DNA of 24,157 bases from Bacillota bacterium (GCA_021806845.1 JAKAPV010000007.1:1-24157); one strand, 5' to 3'. Shown: positions 1 to 9,417, counted from the first letter of the stretch. Notes: generated by a model not told the origin, from the sequence alone. Program-made: numbers and translations.

Positions 1-42
1 GGCGTTCGTTTTGGAAATGATCCAACGATAGGGGGAACGACT
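1..42 (+). promoter_or_regulatory. 3' end of the pyr operon leader with pyrB ribosome binding site
   Basis: Only the last 42 bases before pyrB are present. A purine-rich Shine-Dalgarno (AGGGGG, 30-35) lies seven bases before the TTG start. A small hairpin (TTGGA 11-15 with TCCAA 21-25) sits just upstream, and CGTTC (3-7) could pair with GAACG (35-39) around it. No promoter, terminator or PyrR-binding motif can be recognised in so short a piece. Regulation by PyrR attenuation, usual in relatives, can be neither shown nor excluded. Confidence 0.4.
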
Positions 43-930
43 TTGCGTCACTACCTGACGGTCGGGGACCTGAGCCCGGAGCAGCTGCGGGCCGTCGTGT
101 CCCGGGCGGTCGCGCTGCGCGACGGGGCCGCGCCCGGGCGGGCCGAAGGGGCGATCGCCACCATCTTCTATGAGAACTCCACGCGGACGAGGCTCTCGTT
201 CCAGCAGGCGGGCGCGCTGCTCGGCCTGCGCACACTATCGATCGCGGTCGAGGGCTCGAGCATCCAGAAAGGGGAATCCGTCGAGGACACGCTGCGCACG
301 GTGGCTGCACTGGGCGCGCGGGTTGCGGCGGTTCGCTCGCCCTGGAGCCTACTGCTGCAGGACCTTCGCGACCTGCCGATCCAGCTCGTCAACGCGGGCG
401 ACGGCTGGTCGCAGCACCCGACGCAGGCGATCGGCGACTGCGCAGCGGCGCAGCGCGAATTCGGCGAGATCCGCGGCCGCACGCTCTGCATCCTCGGGGA
501 CATCCTGCACAGCCGCGTCGCCCGGTCGAACGCGCAAGCGTTCTCCATGCTGGGAGCGCGGGTGCTGCTCGCGGGACCGCCGACCCTGCTGCCCGGAGGG
601 CTCGCAGACGCGCTCGGCGCCACGGAGGTCAGCATCGAGGAGGGCCTGCGCCAGGCGGATGTCTGCATGGTGCTGCGCCTGCAGCGCGAGCGGCAGGAGC
701 GCGGCTACCTGCCGTCGGTGGAGGAGTACCGGCGGCTGTGGGGACTCACCGCGCGGCGCGCGCAGCTCCTGCCCGCCCACGGCGTGATCCTCCACCCAGG
801 GCCGCAAAACCGCGGCGTGGAGATCGACGGGGAGGTCGTTACCGGCCCGCAGAGCCGGATCGCGGAACAGATCACCTGCGGCGTCTACGGGCGCGCAGCA
901 ATCCTGGAGGCGATGCTCGATGCGCATTGA
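43..930 (+). CDS. pyrB: Aspartate carbamoyltransferase catalytic chain
   Basis: Condenses carbamoyl phosphate with L-aspartate to N-carbamoyl-aspartate, the committed step of cytosolic pyrimidine synthesis. The 295-residue protein is close to the usual length of about 300. The carbamoyl-phosphate loop STRTR is at residues 46-50, the catalytic Lys of the SxxKGES loop at K76, HPTQ at 125-128, and the late HPGP loop at 251-254. The start is TTG, chosen because AGGGGG lies at good spacing and the N-terminus MRHYLTVGDLS is typical of the family. The gene overlaps pyrC by 11 bases. No regulatory-chain gene (pyrI) is present, as expected for a Bacillus-type unregulated trimer. The minus-strand ORFs inside it are GC-driven shadows. 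Confidence 0.96.
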   Translation: MRHYLTVGDLSPEQLRAVVSRAVALRDGAAPGRAEGAIATIFYENSTRTRLSFQQAGALLGLRTLSIAVEGSSIQKGESVEDTLRTVAALGARVAAVRSPWSLLLQDLRDLPIQLVNAGDGWSQHPTQAIGDCAAAQREFGEIRGRTLCILGDILHSRVARSNAQAFSMLGARVLLAGPPTLLPGGLADALGATEVSIEEGLRQADVCMVLRLQRERQERGYLPSVEEYRRLWGLTARRAQLLPAHGVILHPGPQNRGVEIDGEVVTGPQSRIAEQITCGVYGRAAILEAMLDAH

Positions 931-2191
931 CGTGCGGGGAGCGCAGCTCTACGACCCGGCGATCGGACTCGACCGCACCGCAGACCTCCTCGTCGAGGAC
1001 GGCGTGATCGCCGGCATCGGACCTGGCCTGCCGCACGGCGACGAGACGGTCGATGCGGACGGCCTTCTGCTGATGCCGGGGTTCATCGACATCCACGTCC
1101 ACCTGCGCGATCCGGGGGAGACGCACAAGGAGGACCTGCAGACCGGTACGCAGGCCGCGCTTTTCGGCGGCTTCACGGACGTCTGCGCCATGCCGAACAC
1201 GAAGCCGCCCGTCGACGACGCGCTGGTGCTCGGGGATATCCTGCGGCGCGCAGCCGGACTTCCAGTCAAGGTGCATCAGCTTGCGGCGATCACGCGGGGC
1301 CAGGAAGGCGAGCAGCTCGCTGAGATGGCGACCCTGCAGGAGCTCGGGGCGATCGGGTTCTCCGACGACGGGCGCGGGGTGCGCTCCTCGAACGTGATGC
1401 GCCTTTCGCTGCAGTACGCGCGGGGGCTCGGGGCGGTGATCGCGACGCACGCCGAGGATCCGGAGCTCTCGCGCGGCGGCATCGTGCATGAAGGACCGGT
1501 GAGCTACCGGATCGGCCTGCCTGGCCAGCCGCGCAGCGCCGAGACAGCGATGGTCGCCCGCGATCTCGAACTCCTGCGCGAGACCGGCGGCCGCCTGCAC
1601 ATCTGCCACATCTCGTGCCGCGAGACGGTGGAGCTCGTGCGCCGGGCGAAGGCCGAGGGCCTGCAGGTGACCTGCGAGGTGACGCCGCACCACCTCCTGC
1701 TGACCGACGAGGACGTGCCGGCGCTCGGCGCGCTCGGCAAGATGAACCCGCCGCTGCGCACCGCGCAGGACCGCGCTGCCCTGCGGGAGGGTCTCTCCGA
1801 CGGCACGATCGACGCGATCGCGACCGATCATGCCCCGCACTCGCCGTCCGAGAAGGCGCGCGGCATCATGCACGCCCCCTTCGGCGTGACGGGGCTCGAG
1901 GCGGCGGTACCGGCGGTCTACGGAGCGCTCGTGCAGGCCGGCGAACTGAGCCTGCGCCGCTTCGTCGACGCCTTCACGGACGCCCCGCGGCGCGTCTACG
2001 GCCTGCGGGCCCCGCGCATCGCGGCGGGGGAGGAGGCGCGCCTCACGTTCTTCGACCCCTGCTGCAGCTGGCAGCTTTCGGCGGATGACCTGCGCTCGCG
2101 CAGCAAAAACTCCGCGTTCTTGGGCCGCGCGATGTCCGGGCGGCCCTTCGGGATCCTGACAGACGGGAGGTTCCACGCGAGCCATGAGTAG
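920..2191 (+). CDS. pyrC: Dihydroorotase, class I
   Basis: Cyclises carbamoyl-aspartate to dihydroorotate; a zinc-dependent amidohydrolase of 423 residues. The metal motif DIHVHLRDPG gives H59 and H61. A DDGRGV segment near residue 150 carries the aspartate that replaces the carboxylated lysine in class I enzymes such as those of Bacillus and Aquifex. Later metal and catalytic residues sit in THAEDPE, ICHIS and ATDHAPH (D303). The ATG at 920 lies inside the end of pyrB (ATGCGCATTGA), so translation is probably coupled. The gene ends with an eight-base overlap into carA. The family assignment is firm. Confidence 0.96.
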   Translation: MRIDVRGAQLYDPAIGLDRTADLLVEDGVIAGIGPGLPHGDETVDADGLLLMPGFIDIHVHLRDPGETHKEDLQTGTQAALFGGFTDVCAMPNTKPPVDDALVLGDILRRAAGLPVKVHQLAAITRGQEGEQLAEMATLQELGAIGFSDDGRGVRSSNVMRLSLQYARGLGAVIATHAEDPELSRGGIVHEGPVSYRIGLPGQPRSAETAMVARDLELLRETGGRLHICHISCRETVELVRRAKAEGLQVTCEVTPHHLLLTDEDVPALGALGKMNPPLRTAQDRAALREGLSDGTIDAIATDHAPHSPSEKARGIMHAPFGVTGLEAAVPAVYGALVQAGELSLRRFVDAFTDAPRRVYGLRAPRIAAGEEARLTFFDPCCSWQLSADDLRSRSKNSAFLGRAMSGRPFGILTDGRFHASHE

Positions 2192-3242
2192 AGAGCGGGC
2201 GTATCTCGAACTGCAGGACGGCAGCGTCTACCCGGGTGTGCTGGCCTGCGGCGGGCAAGTCGAGGGGGAGGTCGTGTTCACGACGGCGATGACGGGCTAC
2301 GGGGAGGTCGTGACGGACGCCTCGTACGCCGGGCAGATCGTCGTGATGACCTTCCCGGAGATCGGCGTGTACGGTGTCGACCCGGATGCGCTGGAGGCGG
2401 AAGCGCCGAGGGCGCGCGCACTCGTCGTGCGCGAACTCCAGGAGGTGCCGAGCCACGTGAGTGCGCGGGAGGACCTTCCGGGCTTCCTCGGCCGCGCCGG
2501 TGTGCCGATCCTCGCGGAAGTCGACACGCGCGCGCTGACGCGACACCTGCGCACGGCGGGCACGATGTCCGGGCGCATCACCCTGGCTCCGCGCGGCGCG
2601 ATCGAGGACGCAGACTGCCAGCTCGTGCGCGAGATGGCGACGAAGGAGCCCTACTGGTTCTGCCGGGAAGGCAGCGGGCCGAGGGTGGCGGTCGTGGACT
2701 TCGGCCTCAAGCACGACATCCTGCGCCAGCTCCGCGACGCGGGTGCGCGGGTGCTCGTGCTGCCGCCGACCAGCAGCGCGGCGGACGTCGCCGCGGCTGA
2801 AGTCGACGGCGTCCTGCTCACGAACGGGCCGGGAGACCCGTCGCGGATGGGGGAGTACGCAGCGCTCGCGCGCGCCGTCGCGGAGCGCCACGCAACGCTC
2901 GGGATCTGCCTTGGCCACCAGCTGCTCGCCCTCGGGTACGGTGCGCGGACCTTCAAGCTCCCCTTCGGCCACCGCGGCGCCAACCACCCGGTCGGCCACA
3001 GCGACGGGCGGCCCGGCGAGGTGACGAGTCAGAACCACGGCTACGCCGTCGACCGCGAGAGCCTGCAGCACACGCCGCTCGAGGTCTCCGAAGTGCACCT
3101 GAACGACGGCACCGTGGAGGGGCTGCGCCACAAGACGCGCCCCGTCTTCTCGGTGCAGTACCACCCGGAGGCCGGTCCGGGTCCCTGGGAGGCCCGCGGC
3201 ACGTTCGGACGATTCCTGCGCTCTCTGGGAGGTGACGCCTGA
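2184..3242 (+). CDS. carA: Carbamoyl-phosphate synthase, small (glutaminase) subunit
   Basis: Releases ammonia from glutamine and channels it to CarB. The protein has 352 residues. An N-terminal CPSase small-chain domain (about 1-160) is followed by a class I glutamine amidotransferase domain starting near VAVVDFGLKHD. The nucleophile is C242 in GICLGHQ, and the partners H327 and E329 lie in QYHPEA. The start ATG overlaps the pyrC stop (ATGAGTAG). Because it lies inside the pyr operon rather than in an arginine cluster, this is the pyrimidine-type enzyme (pyrAA in Bacillus naming). No truncation or missing key residue is seen. Confidence 0.96.
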   Translation: MSRERAYLELQDGSVYPGVLACGGQVEGEVVFTTAMTGYGEVVTDASYAGQIVVMTFPEIGVYGVDPDALEAEAPRARALVVRELQEVPSHVSAREDLPGFLGRAGVPILAEVDTRALTRHLRTAGTMSGRITLAPRGAIEDADCQLVREMATKEPYWFCREGSGPRVAVVDFGLKHDILRQLRDAGARVLVLPPTSSAADVAAAEVDGVLLTNGPGDPSRMGEYAALARAVAERHATLGICLGHQLLALGYGARTFKLPFGHRGANHPVGHSDGRPGEVTSQNHGYAVDRESLQHTPLEVSEVHLNDGTVEGLRHKTRPVFSVQYHPEAGPGPWEARGTFGRFLRSLGGDA

Positions 3243-6200
3243 TGCCGCCCCGCGAACTGCCGAAGAAGGTGCTCGTGATCGGGTCGGGGCCGATCGTGAT
3301 CGGGCAGGCCGCCGAATTCGACTACGCCGGCACGCAGGCTTGCCAGAGCCTGCGCGAGGAAGGCATCGAGGTCGTCCTGGTCAACTCGAACCCGGCCACG
3401 ATCATGACCGACCCGGGCATCGCCGACCGCGTCTACCTGGAGCCGCTATTGCCGGAGTACATCGAGAAGGTGATCGCCAGGGAGCGCCCGGTAGGCCTGC
3501 TGCCGACGCTGGGGGGACAGGTGGGCCTCAACCTCGCCGTGCAGCTCGCGGAGCAGGGGATCCTCGAGCGCTACGGCGTGCGCCTGCTCGGAACGCCGCT
3601 GGGCGCGATCCGCGAGGCCGAGGACCGCGAGGCATTCCGGAACCTGATGATGCGCCTGGGAGAACCAATCCCCGAGAGCCGCACCGTCTCGACGCTGGAG
3701 GAGGGGCTCGCCTTCGCGGCGCAGGTCGGCTTCCCGCTGATCGTCCGGCCGGCCTACACGCTCGGCGGCACGGGCGGCGGCATCGCACGCGACAAGGGAC
3801 AGCTCGAGGAGGTCCTCCTGCGCGGGCTCTCCCTCTCGCCGATCCGCCAGTGCCTCGTCGAGCAGTCGATCGCAGGCTGGAAGGAAGTCGAGTATGAGGT
3901 CATGCGCGACTGCAAGGACCAGGCGATCACGGTCTGCAACATGGAGAACATCGACCCCGTCGGCGTGCACACAGGCGACTCGATCGTCGTCGCGCCGAGC
4001 CTCACCCTGACCGACCGCGACTACCAGATGCTGCGCTCGGCTTCCCTGCGCATCATCCGCGCGCTGGGGGTCGAGGGCGGCTGCAACGTGCAGTTCGGCC
4101 TCCACCCGCAGACCGGAGAGTACCGGGTGATCGAGGTGAACCCCCGCGTCAGCCGCTCGAGCGCGCTCGCGTCGAAGGCCACCGGCTACCCGATCGCCAA
4201 GATCGCAGCGAAGCTCGCGCTCGGCTTCACGCTGGATGAGCTGCGCAATCCGGTGACGGGGCGCACGACGGCGCTCTTCGAGCCCGCGCTCGACTACGTC
4301 GTCGTGAAGATCCCGCGCTGGCCCTTCGACAAGTTCGCCCACGCCGACCGCAGCCTGGGCACGCAGATGCAGGCGACGGGCGAGGTGATGGCGATCGGGC
4401 GCACGCTGCGGGCAGCGATCCTCAAGGCGGTGCGCTCGCTCGAGGTCGGCGCGCAGCACCTGCACGTGCCGGCCCTCGCCGGGGCCACCTCGCAGGAACT
4501 CGCCCTCCTCGCGAGGCAGCCGGACGACCGGCGGCTCTTCGCGCTCGCGGAAGCCCTGCGTCGCGGGGTCTCGATCGAGGACCTGCACGGGATGACCCAG
4601 ATCGACCTGCACTTCCTGCGCGAGATTCAGCGCATCGTCGCGCTGGAGGAGGAGCTGAAGGCCGCCCCGGGCGACATCGCGCTGCTGCGCCGGGCGAAGC
4701 GGGACGGCTTTTCGGACCGGACGATCGCGGAACTCTGGCGCAGGACGGAGGATGAGGTGCGCCGCGCGCGCCAGGAGGCCGGCATCGTCCCGACCTACAA
4801 GATGGTCGACACCTGCGCCGCCGAGTTCGACGCGCAGACGCCCTACTACTACGGGTCCTACGAGTTCGAAGACGAGGCGCCCGTGCCCGCAGGCGCCCGC
4901 TCGGTGCTGGTGCTCGGGGCGGGCCCGATCCGCATCGGCCAGGGCATCGAGTTCGATTGCTCCGCGGTGCACGCCCTGCAGGCGCTGCGGGCGGCCGGTC
5001 GGCGGGCGATCATGCTCAACTCGAATCCAGAGACCGTCTCCACCGACTGGACGCAGTCGGACCGCCTCTATTTCGAGCCGCTCACCTTCGAGGACGTGCG
5101 CGAGGTGGCGGAGCGCGAAGAGGTGGAGGGCGTGCTGGTGCAGTTCGGTGGACAGACCGCCATCAACCTTGCGGAGCACCTCGCCGCATCCGGCATTCCG
5201 ATCCTCGGCACGAGCGTGGAGGGCATCGCGGCGGCGGAGGACCGCCGCCTCTTCGACGCGGTCCTCGAGCAGGTCGATCTGCGGCGCCCGCGCGGGCGCA
5301 CCGTCATGCGGCCCGAGGAGGCGCTGCGCGCAGCCGAGGAGATCGGCTATCCGGTGCTCGTGCGCCCCTCGTTCGTCCTGGGCGGCCGGGCGATGGAGAT
5401 CGTGCACGCGCCCGAGGATCTAGAGGACTACCTCCAGCGCGCCGTGAGCGCGATGCCGGGGCGGCCGATCCTCGTCGACCAGTACCTGCCGGGCCTGGAA
5501 CTCGAGGTGGATGCGGTGGCCGACGGCGAGGACGTGCTGGTCGGGGGGATCATGGAGCACATCGAGCGCGCAGGCGTGCACTCGGGCGACTCGATCGCCG
5601 TCTACCCGGCGCAGAGCATCGACCAGGACCTCGAGGACCAGGTGGTCGAGGCCACGGTGCGGCTCGCGCGCGCGCTCGGCACGAAGGGCCTCCTGAACGT
5701 GCAGTTCGTCGCCTACGAGGGCCAGCTCTATGTGATCGAGGCGAATCCGCGCGCATCGCGCACGCTGCCGTACCTGATGAAGGTCGCGAACGTGCCGCTC
5801 GCCGCCATCGCGACGAACGTCGCGATCGGGCGCAGCCTGCGCGCGCAGGGCATCGCGCCGGGGCTCTGGCCGAAGCCGAGCCACGTCGGGGTGAAGTGCC
5901 CCGTCTTCTCCTGGGCGAAGCTGCGCCAGGTCGACGCGACGCTCGGGCCGGAGATGAAGTCGACGGGCGAGGTGCTGGGCATCGACGAGTCGTTCTCGGC
6001 CGCGCTCCTGAAGGCCTTCGAGGGGGCGGGCTTCCGGGTGGCGCAGGGCGGGCGCATCCTTCTGACGATCGCCGACCGCGACAAGGACGAGGTGATCCCG
6101 CTGGCGCGAGAGCTTTACGGCCAGGGAGCGACGATCCTGGGAACGGCCGGCACGGCCGCGGCACTGCGCGAGGCCGGGGTCGCGGTGGAAGAGGTGGCGA

Positions 6201-6454
6201 AGATCGGCGAGGCGAGTCCGGACCTCCTCGACCGCCTGCGCGCTGGCGACATCAGCCTCGTCGTCAACACCTTCACGCAGGGGCGCGACCCGGTGCGTGA
6301 CGGGTTCCAGATCCGCCGCACGGCGGTGGAGCACGGCATCCCCTGCGTCACATCGCTCGATACCGCCCAGGCGATGCTGCGGGTGATGGCCGCGCCGCGG
6401 CGGATGGAGGTGCGCGCCCTGCAGGACTACTTCCCGCAGGAGGCGCCCAAGTGA
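3242..6454 (+). CDS. carB: Carbamoyl-phosphate synthase, large subunit
   Basis: Makes carbamoyl phosphate from bicarbonate, ammonia and two ATP. Its 1070 residues match the family (about 1070). Two homologous ATP-grasp halves are visible: the first opens with GSGPIVIGQAAEFDYAGTQA near residue 14, the second with GAGPIRIGQGIEFDCSAVHA near residue 555. The C-terminal MGS-like allosteric domain starts near residue 936 (GRILLTIADRDKDE) and includes the LGTAGTA loop. In related enzymes this domain binds effectors such as UMP or PRPP. The ATG shares its A with the carA stop, and the GTGA at the end starts pyrK. The 653-residue ORF on the opposite strand is a compositional shadow. Confidence 0.97.
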   Translation: MPPRELPKKVLVIGSGPIVIGQAAEFDYAGTQACQSLREEGIEVVLVNSNPATIMTDPGIADRVYLEPLLPEYIEKVIARERPVGLLPTLGGQVGLNLAVQLAEQGILERYGVRLLGTPLGAIREAEDREAFRNLMMRLGEPIPESRTVSTLEEGLAFAAQVGFPLIVRPAYTLGGTGGGIARDKGQLEEVLLRGLSLSPIRQCLVEQSIAGWKEVEYEVMRDCKDQAITVCNMENIDPVGVHTGDSIVVAPSLTLTDRDYQMLRSASLRIIRALGVEGGCNVQFGLHPQTGEYRVIEVNPRVSRSSALASKATGYPIAKIAAKLALGFTLDELRNPVTGRTTALFEPALDYVVVKIPRWPFDKFAHADRSLGTQMQATGEVMAIGRTLRAAILKAVRSLEVGAQHLHVPALAGATSQELALLARQPDDRRLFALAEALRRGVSIEDLHGMTQIDLHFLREIQRIVALEEELKAAPGDIALLRRAKRDGFSDRTIAELWRRTEDEVRRARQEAGIVPTYKMVDTCAAEFDAQTPYYYGSYEFEDEAPVPAGARSVLVLGAGPIRIGQGIEFDCSAVHALQALRAAGRRAIMLNSNPETVSTDWTQSDRLYFEPLTFEDVREVAEREEVEGVLVQFGGQTAINLAEHLAASGIPILGTSVEGIAAAEDRRLFDAVLEQVDLRRPRGRTVMRPEEALRAAEEIGYPVLVRPSFVLGGRAMEIVHAPEDLEDYLQRAVSAMPGRPILVDQYLPGLELEVDAVADGEDVLVGGIMEHIERAGVHSGDSIAVYPAQSIDQDLEDQVVEATVRLARALGTKGLLNVQFVAYEGQLYVIEANPRASRTLPYLMKVANVPLAAIATNVAIGRSLRAQGIAPGLWPKPSHVGVKCPVFSWAKLRQVDATLGPEMKSTGEVLGIDESFSAALLKAFEGAGFRVAQGGRILLTIADRDKDEVIPLARELYGQGATILGTAGTAAALREAGVAVEEVAKIGEASPDLLDRLRAGDISLVVNTFTQGRDPVRDGFQIRRTAVEHGIPCVTSLDTAQAMLRVMAAPRRMEVRALQDYFPQEAPK

Positions 6455-7230
6455 GGGGCTGGGACCTCGAGGTCACTGCGGCGAACCGGCCGGCCCCCGG
6501 CTACGCCGAGATCTCCTGCAAGGCGCCGCAGGCCGTCGCGGCGCTGCCAGGGCAGTTCTTCATGCTGCGGGCGGGGGAGCATCCGGACACCTACTTGCCG
6601 CGCGCCTTCTCCTGGTACCGCCAGGAGGCGCCGGACCGTCTGAGCTTTCTCTTCCGCGTGCAAGGACCAGGCACCCGGCACCTGGGCGGGCTCCGGGCCG
6701 GCGACCATCTCTATGCGCTCGGACCGCTCGGGCACGGCTTCACGCTGCCGGAGCGCCCCGTACGCGCGGCGCTCCTGGGGGGCGGAGTCGGCGTGCCGCC
6801 GCTCTGGGGGCTCGCGCGGAACCTGCTCGCAGGAGGCAGCGAGGTGCTTGCGCTGATCGGGGCGCGCTCGGGCGCGCACCTCGTCGGTGCGGAGGAAATC
6901 GCGGCACTGGGCGCAGAGGTGCGCCTGGCCACCGACGACGGTTCCGCGGGGCGCAAGGGGCTGCTGACGGACCTCCTCGAGGGCGAGCAGGTCGACGCGC
7001 TCTACGCCTGCGGTCCCGAGCCGATGCTGCGCCGCGTGCAGGAAATCTCGCTGGGGGCGGGCCTGCCCGCCGAGCTGGCGCTCGAGGCGCCGATGGCCTG
7101 CGGCTACGGCGTCTGCATGGGCTGCGTCGTGGAGAGGACACGCCCCCAGGACGAGCTCGGCGATTACGGGCGCTACGCGCGGGTCTGCCGCGAGGGCCCC
7201 GTGTTCCGCGCGGAGGAGGTGCGGTTTTGA
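6451..7230 (+). CDS. pyrK: Dihydroorotate dehydrogenase B, electron transfer subunit
   Basis: Passes electrons from PyrD's FMN through a [2Fe-2S] cluster and FAD to NAD+. The protein has 259 residues. An N-terminal flavin-binding barrel carries RAFSWYR in the position of the usual RPFSI FAD motif. An NAD-binding segment (LLGGGVGVPPLWGLA) follows. The cluster cysteines are C217, C222, C225 and C246, in the C-x4-C-x2-C-xn-C pattern of PyrK. The start is GTG, overlapping the carB stop as GTGA. The gene is followed directly by pyrD, its obligate partner in the heterotetrameric class 1B enzyme. Confidence 0.95.
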   Translation: MRGWDLEVTAANRPAPGYAEISCKAPQAVAALPGQFFMLRAGEHPDTYLPRAFSWYRQEAPDRLSFLFRVQGPGTRHLGGLRAGDHLYALGPLGHGFTLPERPVRAALLGGGVGVPPLWGLARNLLAGGSEVLALIGARSGAHLVGAEEIAALGAEVRLATDDGSAGRKGLLTDLLEGEQVDALYACGPEPMLRRVQEISLGAGLPAELALEAPMACGYGVCMGCVVERTRPQDELGDYGRYARVCREGPVFRAEEVRF

Positions 7231-8156
7231 TGGACCTGCGCGTCGCCTTCGCCGGCCTCACGCTCAAGAACCCGCTGTTGACAGCTTCCGGCACGTTCGG
7301 CTACGGCCGCGAGGCCGCCGAGATCTACGACCTCGGCATCCTCGGCGGAGTGATGGTCAAGGGGGTCTCGCGCGAGCCCTGGCCCGGCAATCCGCCGGCG
7401 CGCGTCGCGCGCGCCCCGGGCGGTATGCTGAACGCGATCGGGCTGCAAAATCCGGGGCTCAAGCACTTCGTCGAGGTGGATCTCCCGTTCCTGCGGCGCT
7501 ACCAGACGGCCGTCGTCGTGAACGTCGTCGGTCACGACCAGCAGGGCTTTGTCGATGTCGTGCAGGGCGTGACGGGGCAGGAGGGCGTCGCGGCGATCGA
7601 GCTCAACATCTCCTGCCCGAACGTCGCGGACGGGCTTTTGTTCTCCCAGGATCCCGCGAGCGCACGCCGGCTGGTCCAGGCGGCGCGGGCGGCGACCGGC
7701 CTGCCGCTGATCGTCAAGATCTCCCCGAACGTGACCGATCCGGTGGCACTCGGGCAGGCCTGCAAGGAGGCTGGCGCGGACGCCCTCTCCGCGATCAACA
7801 CGCTCCTTGGCATGGCGATCGACACCGCCCGGCGCCGACCGGTGCTCGGCAACCGCACGGGCGGGCTCTCGGGTCCGGCCGTGAAGCCGATCGGCCTGCG
7901 CATCGTCTACGATCTCGCGGCGCAGGTGGGGCTGCCGGTCATCGGCATGGGCGGGATCGAGACCGGGCTCGACGCGCTCGAGTACATCATGGCCGGCGCG
8001 CGGGCGGTCGCGGTCGGTACCGCGGTCTTCCGCGATCCGTACGCCCCACCGCGCATCGTGCGGGAGCTCGGGGAGGAACTCCAGTCGCACGGCTTTGAGA
8101 ACGCGACCCAGGCTTGGGCCGCTGCCAATCCAGCAGCAAGGGAGGCGGCTTCATGA
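7230..8156 (+). CDS. pyrD: Dihydroorotate dehydrogenase B, catalytic subunit
   Basis: An FMN-dependent TIM-barrel enzyme that oxidises dihydroorotate to orotate and works with PyrK. The catalytic base is cysteine C129 in NISCPN, as in class 1B enzymes (class 2 quinone-linked enzymes use serine). Other FMN or substrate segments are TASGTFGYG, VKGVS, LIVKISPN, IGMGGI and AVAVGTAVF. A TTG at 7227 is also possible and would sit eight bases after GGAGG; I chose the ATG at 7230 because it begins with the conserved MDLRVAFAG and overlaps the pyrK stop as TGATG. The two choices differ by one residue. Confidence 0.95.
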   Translation: MDLRVAFAGLTLKNPLLTASGTFGYGREAAEIYDLGILGGVMVKGVSREPWPGNPPARVARAPGGMLNAIGLQNPGLKHFVEVDLPFLRRYQTAVVVNVVGHDQQGFVDVVQGVTGQEGVAAIELNISCPNVADGLLFSQDPASARRLVQAARAATGLPLIVKISPNVTDPVALGQACKEAGADALSAINTLLGMAIDTARRRPVLGNRTGGLSGPAVKPIGLRIVYDLAAQVGLPVIGMGGIETGLDALEYIMAGARAVAVGTAVFRDPYAPPRIVRELGEELQSHGFENATQAWAAANPAAREAAS

Positions 8157-8851
8157 CAGCGCAGGACTATCTCTACGTCGGGCTCGACCAGATGGACCCG
8201 CAGGGGGCGCTCGCGCTCGCCCGGCGCATCGCGCCGCATGTCGGCGGCTTCAAGATCGGCATGGACCTCTTCAACCAGGGGGGACCCGATATCGTGCGCG
8301 CGGTCGTGGACCTCGGGCGGCCGGTCTTCCTCGACCTGAAGCTCCACGACATCCCGCGAACTGTGGAGAGAGGCGTGCAGGCGGTGCGCGGCCTCGGCGT
8401 CCGCTACCTGAACGTGCACGCGTCGGGCGGCGAGGCGATGCTGCGGGCCGCGCGCGAGGCGGCGGGGGAGACTCTGCACATCCTCGCGGTCACGCTGCTC
8501 ACCAGCATCGACGCGGCCACGGCGGCGGCGATCGGCTGGCAGGGGACGCCGCGGGAGATCGTAGAGCGGCTCGTCAGGATCACCCAGGCCGCAGGTGTCG
8601 ACGGCTACGTGACGTCCGGCGAAGAGGCCGCGCTGCTGCGCCGCATGGCGCCGGGATCTGTCATCGCCGTCCCCGGCGTACGGCGGGCCGAGGATGCCGT
8701 CGGCGACCAGAAGCGCGTGGTGACGCCGGCGCAGGCGCGCCGCGCCGGAGCCGACCTGATCATCGTCGCGAGAGCGATCGCCCAGGCGAGGGATCCGGTG
8801 GCCGCGGCGCAGGCGTTCGTACGGGAGATCGCGGAGGGGGAGACGGCCTGA
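8153..8851 (+). CDS. pyrF: Orotidine 5'-phosphate decarboxylase
   Basis: Decarboxylates OMP to UMP, the last step of the pathway. The protein has 232 residues, typical of the short bacterial form. The catalytic array DLKLHDIP gives D61, K63 and D66, with a further active-site lysine at K34 (GGFKIG). The phosphate-binding end is seen in VPGVR and IIVARAI. The frame is open upstream to 8114, but the ATG at 8153 is chosen because GGGAGG lies seven bases before it and it overlaps the pyrD stop as ATGA. It is followed by pyrE with a one-base overlap. Confidence 0.96.
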   Translation: MTAQDYLYVGLDQMDPQGALALARRIAPHVGGFKIGMDLFNQGGPDIVRAVVDLGRPVFLDLKLHDIPRTVERGVQAVRGLGVRYLNVHASGGEAMLRAAREAAGETLHILAVTLLTSIDAATAAAIGWQGTPREIVERLVRITQAAGVDGYVTSGEEAALLRRMAPGSVIAVPGVRRAEDAVGDQKRVVTPAQARRAGADLIIVARAIAQARDPVAAAQAFVREIAEGETA

Positions 8852-9417
8852 TGCAGGGGAGAGAGCAATGGATTGCGCGACTCAAAGAGTGGGGGGTGCT
8901 GCGCGAGGGGCACTTCCTGCTGACATCCGGCAGGCACAGCCCCGGGTTCCTGCTGTTCGCGCCCGCCTTCTCGCTGCCGCCGGCGGCGGAGGAACTCGGC
9001 AGCGCGATCGCGGAGATGTACAGGGGGCAAGGGATCGAGACGGTCGTCGGTCCTGCGATGGGCGGCGTGATTCTCGCACACGAGGTCGCGCGGGCGCTCG
9101 GCGTGCGATCGATCTACGCGGAGAAGGACGGGGACCGCATGACGCTGCGGCGCGGCTTCTCGCTGCGCGCGGGGGAACGGGTTCTCGTCGTCGAGGACGC
9201 CGTCTCCACGGGCGGTTCCGTCCAGAAGGTGCTGGAGATCTGCCGCGCCGCGAACGCGGACATCGTCGGGGTCGGCATCATCGCGGACCGCACGGCGGGC
9301 AAGGTGGACCTCGGCGCCCCCCTGCGGGCGCTCCTGGAGCTCGAAGTGCCGTCATATCCGGCGGACGACTGCCCGCTCTGCCGCGTAGGGCGGGAACTCA
9401 CAAGGCCGAAGGCATGA
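8851..9417 (+). CDS. pyrE: Orotate phosphoribosyltransferase, Thermus-type
   Basis: Transfers orotate to PRPP, giving OMP. The protein has 188 residues. The PRPP-binding loop VLVVEDAVSTGGS is at residues 111-123, and the substrate segment YAEKDGDRMTLRRGF is at about 89-103. The tail contains CPLC, a CxxC seen in the PyrE branch I associate with Thermus-like orotate phosphoribosyltransferases rather than the Escherichia type. The ATG at 8851 overlaps the pyrF stop (TGATG); the frame is open further upstream, but only by running through pyrF. This is the last gene of the pyr operon and is followed by a hairpin. Confidence 0.95.
   Translation: MQGREQWIARLKEWGVLREGHFLLTSGRHSPGFLLFAPAFSLPPAAEELGSAIAEMYRGQGIETVVGPAMGGVILAHEVARALGVRSIYAEKDGDRMTLRRGFSLRAGERVLVVEDAVSTGGSVQKVLEICRAANADIVGVGIIADRTAGKVDLGAPLRALLELEVPSYPADDCPLCRVGRELTRPKA

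Noticed and set aside
872..2185. 437-codon minus-strand ORF opposite pyrC
   Set aside because: Antisense shadow of pyrC, no family-like content.
3446..5407. 653-codon ORF on the minus strand inside carB
   Set aside because: GC-rich third positions of carB keep the antisense frame open; the translation has no recognisable motif and carB is unmistakable.
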